NCBI GenBank assembly: GCA_947448105.1
Contig: CANFNE010000136.1
Span: 1 to 6,832, forward strand
Length of the DNA stretch: 6,832 nucleotides
Direction of reading: 5' to 3'
Source: Burkholderiales bacterium
GTDB taxonomy: Bacteria > Pseudomonadota > Gammaproteobacteria > Burkholderiales > Burkholderiaceae_C
Shown here: piece by piece, positions 1-4,940 of the stretch
Layout of the letters: every line of letters begins with the position of its first letter
Position numbering within the stretch: the first letter of the stretch is position 1
Made by a program: the position numbers and the translations under genes
Notes under the pieces: model-generated
Database searches by the model: none
What the model was told of the DNA's origin: nothing
What the model saw: the letters and a program-made list of their open reading frames with translations, nothing else

Positions 1-801
1 ACCACCGGCGCGCTGCGCGACATGGTGCAAAACCACGCGCTGCAACTGCTGTGCGCCATTGGCATGGAGCCGCCCATCAACGCCCATGCCGACGCCATCC
101 GCGACGAAAAGCTCAAGGTGCTGCGCTCGCTCAAACCCTGGACCGCCGAGACCCTGGTCAGCGACGTGGTGCGCGGCCAGTACGCCAGCGGCAGCAGCGC
201 AGGCCAAGCCGTACCTGCTTACCGTGATGAGACGGGCGTCAATCCCCACAGCAACACCGAGACCTTTGTCGCCCTGCGCACCGAAATCGCCAACTGGCGC
301 TGGGCCGGCGTGCCTTTCTATATCCGCACCGGCAAGCGCTTAGCCGGGCGCGATGCGCGCATTGTGGTGAACTTTCGGCCCACGCCACACGCCATCTTCC
401 AATCGAATAGCCAGACCGGCAACCAGCTCGTCATCAACCTGCAGCCCAAAGACGGGCTGGAGTTGCACCTGTTTGCCCAAGGCCAAAACAACCGCAAGGC
501 CCGCACCAGCGCCGCGCAAACCCTGGTGCCGGTGCAGCTGGACCTGGACTTTGACAAGCGCTTTGGCTCGGAGCGTGTAGGCGCCTATGAGCGTCTGCTG
601 CTCGACGTCATTGACGGCCGCCTGAACCTGTTTGTGCGCAGCGACGAACAAGAAGAGGCCTGGCGCTGGGTCGAGCCGCTGATCAAACACTGGGCCGCCG
701 ACGCCCAGGGGCCGCGCCCCTACGCTGCGGGCACCTGGGGCCCCAGCGCGTCGAGCGCCATGATTGCGCGCGACGGCTTTTGCTGGGACGAAGAGTCTTA
801 A
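1..801 (+). CDS. zwf: Glucose-6-phosphate 1-dehydrogenase, C-terminal part (5' end outside window)
   Basis: This enzyme oxidises glucose 6-phosphate to 6-phosphogluconolactone with NADP+ in the cytoplasm, the first step of the oxidative pentose phosphate and Entner-Doudoroff routes. The reading frame is open from base 1 and gives 266 residues ending in TAA. The family is usually about 490 residues, so roughly the first 220, including the RIDHYLGKE active-site segment, lie outside the window. Visible family segments are GALRDMVQNH at residues 3-12, the LRSLKPW block near 41-47, and VPFYIRTGKRL around 104-114, whose lysine belongs to the sugar-phosphate site in the family. ERVGAYERLLLDVIDG and the tryptophan-rich tail AWRWVEPLI are also typical. 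The ATG at 22 is internal, not a start. A HexR-type regulator gene follows after 32 bp on the same strand, suggesting one transcript. Nothing odd was seen in the frame. Confidence 0.96.
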   Translation, partial: TTGALRDMVQNHALQLLCAIGMEPPINAHADAIRDEKLKVLRSLKPWTAETLVSDVVRGQYASGSSAGQAVPAYRDETGVNPHSNTETFVALRTEIANWRWAGVPFYIRTGKRLAGRDARIVVNFRPTPHAIFQSNSQTGNQLVINLQPKDGLELHLFAQGQNNRKARTSAAQTLVPVQLDLDFDKRFGSERVGAYERLLLDVIDGRLNLFVRSDEQEEAWRWVEPLIKHWAADAQGPRPYAAGTWGPSASSAMIARDGFCWDEES

Positions 802-823
802 TCCCCCGCGCCACCCCAACCAC

Positions 824-827
824 AAGG
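824..827 (+). promoter_or_regulatory. Ribosome binding site that fixes the hexR start
   Basis: AAGG lies 6 nt before the ATG at 834. The frame is also open upstream, to an ATG-less start at 780 inside the end of zwf, but that start would add 18 residues unlike the family N-terminus. The 834 start gives the expected MLDRIKAALPSL opening. Confidence 0.55.
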
Positions 828-833
828 CCTGCC

Positions 834-1682
834 ATGCTCGACCGAATCAAAGCCGCCCTGCCGTCCCTGGCACCCGCCGAACAACGCGTGGGCCGCCTGT
901 GCCTGGCCGACCCCCGCGCCTTTGCCAAGCTGCCGGTCAGCGAGTTGGCGGACCGCTCGCACGTGAGCAAACCCACGGTGGTGCGCTTTTGCCGTAGCGT
1001 GGGCTATGACGGCCTGGCGGACTTCAAACTCAAGCTCGCAGGCACGGTGAACGAAGGCGTGCCTTTTATCCACCGCAGCGTGGACGTGGACGACAAGATT
1101 GGCGACGTGATGGTCAAAGTCATCGACAACACGGTGGCGGCCTTGCTGAAATACCGCAACGAAGCCAGCACCATGGCCATGGAGCGCGCGGTGGTGGCGC
1201 TGGTGGAAGCCTACAAGGCCGGACGGCAAATCCAGTTTTTTGGTGTGGGCAACTCCGGCATCGTGGCCCAGGACGGGCAGCACAAGTTTTTCCGCCTGGG
1301 CGTCAACACCACCGCCTACAGCGACGGCCACATGCAGGTGATGAGCGCATCGGTCATGCGAGCGGGCGACTGCGTGGTGGTGATCAGCAACTCCGGGCGC
1401 ACCCGCGACCTGATGGACGCCTGCGACATTGCGCGCAAGAACGGTGCCACCACCATCGTGATTACCGCCAGCGGCTCGCCCCTGGCCAGCGCCGGCCATA
1501 TTCACCTGAGCGCCGACCACCCGGAGGGCTTTGACAAATACAGCCCCATGGTCTCGCGCCTGATGCACCTCATGATTTTGGATATTTTGGCCACCGCCGT
1601 GGCTTTGCGCATCGGCAGCGCCACCTTAGGCCCGCTTTTGAGCGAAATGCGGCAAAACCTGCGCAGCAAGCGCTACACCTGA
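834..1682 (+). CDS. hexR: HexR-like transcriptional regulator (MurR/RpiR family: HTH plus SIS domain)
   Basis: A 282-residue cytoplasmic DNA-binding regulator. An N-terminal RpiR-type helix-turn-helix domain covers about residues 1-77, with the recognition segment LADRSHVSKPTVVRFCRSVG near 38-57. A SIS sugar-phosphate-binding domain covers about 125-255, with FFGVGNSGIVAQD at 135-147 and ISNSGRTRDL at 184-193. The linker motif GVPFIHRSVDVDDK and the later PMVSRLMHLMILDILATAVA segment match my memory of gammaproteobacterial HexR, the 2-keto-3-deoxy-6-phosphogluconate-responsive regulator of zwf, edd and eda. Its position 32 bp after zwf fits local control of sugar oxidation. In Pseudomonas hexR is divergent from zwf, whereas here it lies downstream. 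The family call is secure; the HexR identity and ligand are inferred. I saw no obvious HexR-type operator, and the likely zwf promoter is outside the window. Confidence 0.9.
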   Translation: MLDRIKAALPSLAPAEQRVGRLCLADPRAFAKLPVSELADRSHVSKPTVVRFCRSVGYDGLADFKLKLAGTVNEGVPFIHRSVDVDDKIGDVMVKVIDNTVAALLKYRNEASTMAMERAVVALVEAYKAGRQIQFFGVGNSGIVAQDGQHKFFRLGVNTTAYSDGHMQVMSASVMRAGDCVVVISNSGRTRDLMDACDIARKNGATTIVITASGSPLASAGHIHLSADHPEGFDKYSPMVSRLMHLMILDILATAVALRIGSATLGPLLSEMRQNLRSKRYT

Positions 1683-1690
1683 ATCCGCGC

Positions 1691-2641
1691 CTAGCCGGCC
1701 TGCTCCATCGCCCGGCGCTGGCGGTCCACAAAATCTTGGTAGGTGTCGATGCCGCGCAACTGCAAAATCGTGTTGCGCACGGCAGCCTCCACCAGCACCG
1801 CAATATTGCGCCCGGCCACCACCTGAATCACCACCTTGCGCACCGGAATGCCGGCCACGTCCTGGGTCAGCGGCTCAAAAGGCATGCGCTCGTAGTCGCG
1901 CTCCAGCGTCTCGCGGCGCACCAGGTGAACGATGAGCTTGAGCCGCATCTTGCGGCGCACGGCGGTTTCACCAAAGATGGCGCGGATATCGAGCAGGCCA
2001 ATGCCGCGCACTTCGAGCAGGTTTTGCAGCAGGTCGGGGCAGCGGCCCTCAATCGTGGTCTGGTTGATGCGGTACAAGTCCACCGCGTCATCGGCCACCA
2101 GGCCGTTGCCGCGCGAGATCAACTCCAGCCCGAGCTCGCTCTTGCCCAGGCCCGATTCGCCGGTGATCAACACGCCCAGACCCAAAATATCCATGAACAC
2201 GCCATGCATGGACACCCGGTCGGCAAAGTGCTTGGACAAATAGGCGCGCAGCACGTCAATGACGAAGGCCGACGAGCCCTGGGCCGCAAACATCGGAATT
2301 TGTGCGCGTTCGCACATGGAAATCAGCGCCTCGGGCGCTTGCTGGCCGTCGGCCAGCACGATCACCGGCGGCTCCAGCGTCACGATGCGCGAGGTGCGCC
2401 GCGCGCAGTCTTCGGCCGTGGAGTTGGTGAGGTAGGCGATTTCGCGCTCCCCCAAAATTTGCACGCGGTAGGGATGGATGTAATTGAGGTAGCCCACCAA
2501 ATCGGCGCCCGAGCGGGCGGCGCGCACGGCCACTTCGTCAAAACGGCGCTCCGAGGCGCCTAATCCTGCAACCCACTCCCAATGCAGATAGGAGCGAAAG
2601 GCCTCGAACAGGACGTCGGCACTGATGGCATTGGGTTTCAC
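1691..2641 (-). CDS. hprK: HPr kinase/phosphorylase
   Basis: A bifunctional cytoplasmic enzyme that phosphorylates a serine of the phosphocarrier HPr using ATP or pyrophosphate and also removes that phosphate. The 316-residue product matches the usual family length of about 310-320. The N-terminal domain (about 1-130) contains the family block VGYLNYIHPYRVQILGERE at 49-67. The C-terminal kinase domain has RVSMHGVFMDI at 142-152, the P-loop GESGLGKS at 161-168, the acidic pair in LVADDAVDLY at 181-190, and the HprK signature LLEVRGIGLLDI at 208-219. The start codon is GTG at 2641; only a distant AAAAGG (11 nt away) precedes it, so initiation looks weak. It follows ptsN after 38 bp and probably shares its transcript, so it would couple HPr state to the nitrogen PTS. 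In many betaproteobacteria rapZ follows hprK; here the convergent hexR does, with 8 bp between stops. Confidence 0.97.
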   Translation of the reverse strand: MKPNAISADVLFEAFRSYLHWEWVAGLGASERRFDEVAVRAARSGADLVGYLNYIHPYRVQILGEREIAYLTNSTAEDCARRTSRIVTLEPPVIVLADGQQAPEALISMCERAQIPMFAAQGSSAFVIDVLRAYLSKHFADRVSMHGVFMDILGLGVLITGESGLGKSELGLELISRGNGLVADDAVDLYRINQTTIEGRCPDLLQNLLEVRGIGLLDIRAIFGETAVRRKMRLKLIVHLVRRETLERDYERMPFEPLTQDVAGIPVRKVVIQVVAGRNIAVLVEAAVRNTILQLRGIDTYQDFVDRQRRAMEQAG

Positions 2642-2679
2642 GGGGCAAAGCGCCTTTTAAAGGGGCCGGTGGGCCGAGT

Positions 2680-3147
2680 TCAGTGCAGCTGCGTGGAGCG
2701 CCAGTTGGTCAGCAGGCCGTGCAGCTCGACTGCGTCCGTGGTCGTGGCCAGGCGCTGGCGCATGCCGGCGTCGCTCAGCAACTCGGCGATTTCCGACAAG
2801 ATTTCGAGGTGTTTTTGGGTGGCCGCCTCGGGCACGAGCAAAAAGATCAGCAGGCTGACAGCCTGGTCGTCAGGCGCGTCAAAACCAATAGGCTTGAGCA
2901 GCTGGAAGGCCGCAGCCATGGGCGCCTTTAGACCCTTGATACGCCCGTGGGGAATGGCCACGCCATGGCCCAGCCCCGTCGAACCCAGCCGTTCACGTGA
3001 AAACAAGCTATCGGTGACCAGTGCGCGGCTCAGGCCGTGCAGGCTCTCAAACAGCAGGCCGGCTTCTTCAAACGCGCGCTTTTTGCTGGTGACGTCCACC
3101 TGGGCAAGCACGTGCGGCGGGGGCAGTAATGAGGCGAGGCGGGTCAT
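2680..3147 (-). CDS. ptsN: Nitrogen-regulatory PTS enzyme IIA (EIIA-Ntr)
   Basis: The terminal phosphoacceptor of the nitrogen phosphotransferase system (PtsP-NPr-PtsN), which has a regulatory role rather than moving sugar, for example on potassium transport and sensor kinases in other proteobacteria. The product has 155 residues and is a single PTS EIIA type-2 domain of full family length. The phosphorylated histidine is H67 in GHGVAIPHGRI (61-69 region), preceded by the typical SRERLGSTGLG. The ending LHGLLTNWRS is also typical. The start is the ATG at 3145-3147, giving MTRLASLLPPPHVL, which matches homologues as I remember them. There is no Shine-Dalgarno sequence before it, only CGCACACCTT. 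It is cut off from hpf upstream by an intrinsic terminator and is followed by hprK. Confidence 0.96.
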   Translation of the reverse strand: MTRLASLLPPPHVLAQVDVTSKKRAFEEAGLLFESLHGLSRALVTDSLFSRERLGSTGLGHGVAIPHGRIKGLKAPMAAAFQLLKPIGFDAPDDQAVSLLIFLLVPEAATQKHLEILSEIAELLSDAGMRQRLATTTDAVELHGLLTNWRSTQLH

Positions 3148-3151
3148 AAGG

Positions 3152-3164
3152 TGTGCGGATTATG
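3152..3164 (-). promoter_or_regulatory. Candidate ptsN-hprK promoter (-10 box) giving a near-leaderless mRNA
   Basis: On the minus strand, CATAAT (3164-3159) matches TATAAT at 5 of 6 bases and sits right after the hpf terminator. Initiation 7 nt downstream would start at the A opposite 3152 and leave a 5-nt leader before the ptsN ATG, consistent with the absent ribosome binding site. No convincing -35 box is seen, since that position falls in the terminator stem and loop. The alternative is that ptsN depends on read-through of the terminator or on a promoter inside hpf. Confidence 0.3.
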
Positions 3165-3169
3165 CACAT

Positions 3170-3197
3170 AAAAAAACCCGCCGTTTGATGCGGCGGG
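3170..3197 (-). terminator. Rho-independent terminator of hpf
   Basis: Read on the minus strand, a perfect 7-bp GC stem CCCGCCG/CGGCGGG (arms 3197-3191 and 3183-3177) with a 7-nt loop is followed directly by seven T residues (3176-3170). It begins 28 bp after the hpf stop codon and ends 22 bp before the ptsN start. Confidence 0.92.
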
Positions 3198-3225
3198 CTT
3201 GGCTTTGGATCAGGTGGGACGGCAA

Positions 3226-3555
3226 TTACATCAGGCGCTTGGGCGCCTCATGGTGGTGGTCTTGAATGCGGCCCTTGTGGCGTACCACCTGGCGGTCTAG
3301 CTTGTCCACCAAGTCGTCGACGGCGGCGTACAGGTCCGCGTGCGCACTTTCGGCAAACAGGTCGTTGCCCTTGACGTGGATATTGCATTCGGCGCGCTGG
3401 CGGCGTTCTTTTTCCTTCTGGTTTTCGATACTGAGCAGTACCTTGACGTCAACCACTTGGTCAAAGTGACGCGTGATGCGGTCGAGCTTTTCGGTGACGT
3501 ACATACGCAAGGCGGGGGTAACTTCCAGATGGTGACCGCTGATTGTCAGATTCAT
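3226..3555 (-). CDS. hpf: Ribosome hibernation promoting factor (short HPF, sigma-54 modulation protein family)
   Basis: A small cytoplasmic protein that binds the 30S decoding region and helps store ribosomes as inactive dimers when growth slows. It was formerly called the sigma-54 modulation protein because its gene often follows rpoN. The product has 109 residues, the short form, lacking the C-terminal dimerisation domain of long HPF. Family features are the opening MNLTISGHHLEVTPALRMYV, the basic helix TEKLDRITRHFD, ECNIHVKGNDLFAE near 56-69, the helix DLYAAVDDLVDKLDRQV, and a basic tail HKGRIQDHHHEAPKRL. The ATG at 3555 was chosen because a GGAG lies 8 nt upstream and the protein opens as in the family; a GTG 22 codons upstream gives an unrelated extension. 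A strong terminator follows. rpoN is not adjacent; corA is divergent on the other side. Confidence 0.95.
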   Translation of the reverse strand: MNLTISGHHLEVTPALRMYVTEKLDRITRHFDQVVDVKVLLSIENQKEKERRQRAECNIHVKGNDLFAESAHADLYAAVDDLVDKLDRQVVRHKGRIQDHHHEAPKRLM

Positions 3556-3563
3556 AGATGGGG

Positions 3564-3567
3564 CTCC
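3564..3567 (-). promoter_or_regulatory. Ribosome binding site that fixes the hpf start
   Basis: Minus-strand CTGGAG, with GGAG opposite 3567-3564, lies 8 nt before the ATG at 3555. It favours this start over the upstream in-frame GTG at 3621. Confidence 0.7.
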
Positions 3568-3621
3568 AGTTGCACTCAGGATAAAAACCCGGCAACCCGC
3601 AGGCCGCCGGTCCACTTCCAC

Positions 3622-3637
3622 AAAACCCGAGGGTTTT
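3622..3637. repeat. 16-bp palindrome AAAACCC-GA-GGGTTTT
   Basis: The two 7-bp arms are perfectly complementary around a 2-bp centre. It lies 67 bp upstream of the hpf start codon. As RNA the loop would be too tight for a strong hairpin, so a protein-binding operator is a reasonable alternative to a weak terminator-like structure. The function is unknown. Confidence 0.5.
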
Positions 3638-3698
3638 CAGGCCCTCAGTGCCACTATGCGCCCCTTTTTCGGCAAACGCAAAGGCTTTTTCATGCCGC

Positions 3699-3757
3699 GG
3701 TGCAGCAAGCGCTTCGCACCCCTGCGCACCCGAGGTGCTGCTTCACACGCGGGTGCG
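3699..3757. repeat. Cluster of GGTGC/GCACC repeats over the candidate corA promoter
   Basis: Five copies occur in 58 bp: GGTGC at 3699, GCACC at 3716 and 3726 (a direct repeat of CGCACCC spaced 10 bp), GGTGC at 3734 and GGTGC at 3752. They form nested inverted repeats, including GCACC-CGA-GGTGC (3726-3738) and the perfect 8-bp pair CGCACCCG (3725-3732) and CGGGTGCG (3750-3757). The cluster ends inside the candidate -10 region. It could be an operator; no known regulator was recognised. Confidence 0.45.
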
Positions 3758-3762
3758 ATAAT
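3754..3762 (+). promoter_or_regulatory. Candidate extended -10 promoter of corA
   Basis: TGCGATAAT fits an extended -10 element (TGn plus GATAAT, 5 of 6 matches). No good -35 box is present; GTGCTG at 16-bp spacing is poor, which is tolerable for extended -10 promoters. Transcription would begin near 3769 and leave a leader of about 148 nt before corA. Confidence 0.35.
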
Positions 3763-3811
3763 TTGCGCTTCCCCACTTTGGAGCGTATTTCTTGGACAAC
3801 TACCCCAGTAG

Positions 3812-3860
3812 GTAGCTTTCGGATGCTTGCGGTGTTCCTGGCCCGTCGTTCGAAAGCTGC
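3812..3860 (+). promoter_or_regulatory. corA leader hairpin 1
   Basis: GTAGCTTTCG (3812-3821) pairs with CGAAAGCTGC (3851-3860) over 10 bp with one G-U pair, enclosing a 29-nt loop. A competing pairing GATGC (3822-3826) with GCATC (3859-3863) overlaps the 3' arm, so two exclusive folds are possible. A regulatory role in Mg control is inference only. Confidence 0.35.
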
Positions 3861-3874
3861 ATCAGCACCTTCGC

Positions 3875-3890
3875 CCCATCGCACGATGGG
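3875..3890 (+). promoter_or_regulatory. corA leader hairpin 2
   Basis: CCCATC (3875-3880) pairs with GATGGG (3885-3890) across a GCAC loop. It lies 26 nt before the corA ATG and is not followed by a T-run, so it is not an intrinsic terminator. It may affect ribosome access to a start that lacks a Shine-Dalgarno sequence. Confidence 0.35.
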
Positions 3891-3916
3891 CCCCCGAACC
3901 TCAGCCACCCGCGCCT

Positions 3917-4906
3917 ATGCTCAATATCTTTACTTTGGCCAATGGCCGCCTGTTCCAGGAAGAAATCGAGTCCCTGGAAGAGCTCTCCAAATTCCAACCT
4001 ATTTGGGTTGATCTGGAATCCCCCACCGTCGAAGAAAAGCGCTGGATCAAGCAGTACTACGGCCTGTCCATTCCTGAGGACGCGATGGACGAGGACATCG
4101 AGGAATCGGCCCGCTTCTATACCGAAGACAACGGCGAGTTGCACATTCGCAGCGACTTTTTGATTGCCGACGAGGACGAACCGCGCACGGTACGCGCCGC
4201 TTTTATCCTGAACCTGGTCAACGACAGCCTCAAAAGCAAGGGCGTGCTGTTTTCCATCCACGACGAAGACGTGCCGGTGTTTCGCCTGCTGCGCATGCGC
4301 GCCCGGCGCGCGCCCGGGCTGATTGAAGACGCCAAAGAAGTGCTACTCAAGCTGTTTGACGCCGACGCCGAATATTCCGCCGATACGCTCGAAGGCATTT
4401 ACGATGAGCTCGAAAAAGTGAGCAAAAAAGTGCTCTCCGGCGACGTCACCGACGCGATTGCCGGCGAAGCGCTGGGCGCCATTGCCCGCCACGAGGATTT
4501 GAGCGGGCGCATCCGGCGCAATGTGATGGACACCCGGCGCGCCGTGAGTTTCATGATGCGCTCCAAAATGCTCAATGCCGAGCAGTTTGAAGAAGCGCGC
4601 CAGATTTTGCGCGACATTGATTCGCTCGATTCGCACACCGCGTTTCTGTTCGACAAGATTAACTTCTTGATGGACGCCACCGTTGGTTTCATCAACATCA
4701 ACCAGAACAAGGTCATCAAGATTTTCTCGGTGGCCAGCGTAGCGCTGCTGCCGCCCACGCTGATTGCCAGCGTGTACGGCATGAACCTGAAGTTTCCCGA
4801 GCTCGAATTTCTGGGCGCCTGGAGCTACCCTTACACCGTGGCACTGATGGTGTGCAGCGCACTGGTGCCCATGTGGTACTTCGGCAAGCGCGGCTGGTTG
4901 AAATAG
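3917..4906 (+). CDS. corA: CorA-type magnesium/cobalt transport protein
   Basis: An inner-membrane pentameric channel for Mg2+ (also Co2+ and Ni2+) uptake. The product has 329 residues, close to the usual 315-350. A large, acidic cytoplasmic N-terminal domain (about 1-235) leads into the long pore helix (about 236-268). The first membrane segment (about 269-287) ends in the family signature YGMN (GMN at 288-290). The second membrane segment is about 303-322, with a short basic tail FGKRGWLK. The ATG at 3917 gives MLNIFTLANGRLFQEEIESL, which I recall from related CorA proteins; a TTG at 3827 would add 30 unlikely residues. No Shine-Dalgarno sequence precedes the ATG (CACCCGCGCCT), although a structured leader does. 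It is divergent from hpf and convergent with the acyl-CoA ligase gene. Confidence 0.95.
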   Translation: MLNIFTLANGRLFQEEIESLEELSKFQPIWVDLESPTVEEKRWIKQYYGLSIPEDAMDEDIEESARFYTEDNGELHIRSDFLIADEDEPRTVRAAFILNLVNDSLKSKGVLFSIHDEDVPVFRLLRMRARRAPGLIEDAKEVLLKLFDADAEYSADTLEGIYDELEKVSKKVLSGDVTDAIAGEALGAIARHEDLSGRIRRNVMDTRRAVSFMMRSKMLNAEQFEEARQILRDIDSLDSHTAFLFDKINFLMDATVGFININQNKVIKIFSVASVALLPPTLIASVYGMNLKFPELEFLGAWSYPYTVALMVCSALVPMWYFGKRGWLK

Positions 4907-4938
4907 CGCGGCCGTCAGGCCCGCGCCAAAACGGCGCG
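4906..4938. terminator. Weak hairpins between convergent corA and fadD
   Basis: Two mutually exclusive hairpins fill the 34-bp gap. The first pairs GCGCGGCC (4906-4913) with GG-C-CCGCGC (4918-4926, one bulge). The second is CGCGCC-AAAAC-GGCGCG (4922-4938). Neither is followed by a T-run on either strand, so these are at best inefficient or factor-dependent terminators. Confidence 0.3.
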
Positions 4939-4940
4939 AA

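Larger units (their letters stand above)
3556..3916. other. Divergent intergenic region between hpf and corA
   Basis: These 361 bp contain no recognisable gene on either strand. They hold the hpf ribosome binding site, a 16-bp palindrome (3622-3637), a GGTGC/GCACC repeat cluster (3699-3756), a candidate corA promoter (3754-3762) and two leader hairpins (3812-3860, 3875-3890). A weak hpf promoter candidate on the minus strand is TTTGCG (3682-3677), an 18-bp spacer and CATAGT (3658-3653). A 51-codon reading frame at 3656-3811 is not supported as a gene. I looked for a remnant of an rpoN 3' end upstream of hpf and recognised none. Confidence 0.7.

Noticed and set aside
798..1568. A 256-codon reading frame antisense to hexR
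   Set aside because: The composition (long His/Val/Ala runs) is typical of the complement of a GC-rich gene; the sense strand encodes a clear HTH plus SIS regulator.
1736..2563. A 275-codon reading frame antisense to hprK
   Set aside because: It is a GC-rich shadow of hprK, very rich in His, Gln and Ala, with no recognisable domain; hprK is unmistakable on the other strand.
3622..3637. The AAAACCCGAGGGTTTT palindrome as an intrinsic terminator
   Set aside because: The 2-nt centre forces a short, weak stem, and there is no gene upstream of it on either strand to terminate.
3656..3811. A 51-codon reading frame starting MRPFFGKRKGFF upstream of corA, as a possible leader peptide
   Set aside because: It has no ribosome binding site, overlaps the candidate corA promoter and the repeat cluster, and the product is not recognisable. 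It could be revisited if conserved in relatives.
3827..3916. A TTG-initiated N-terminal extension of CorA
   Set aside because: The 30 added residues are Arg/Pro-rich and unlike CorA N-termini, and they coincide with the hairpin-forming leader; the ATG at 3917 gives the expected opening.
3340..4011. A 223-codon plus-strand reading frame spanning hpf and the corA start
   Set aside because: It crosses hpf in antisense and corA in another frame, and has no recognisable domain.
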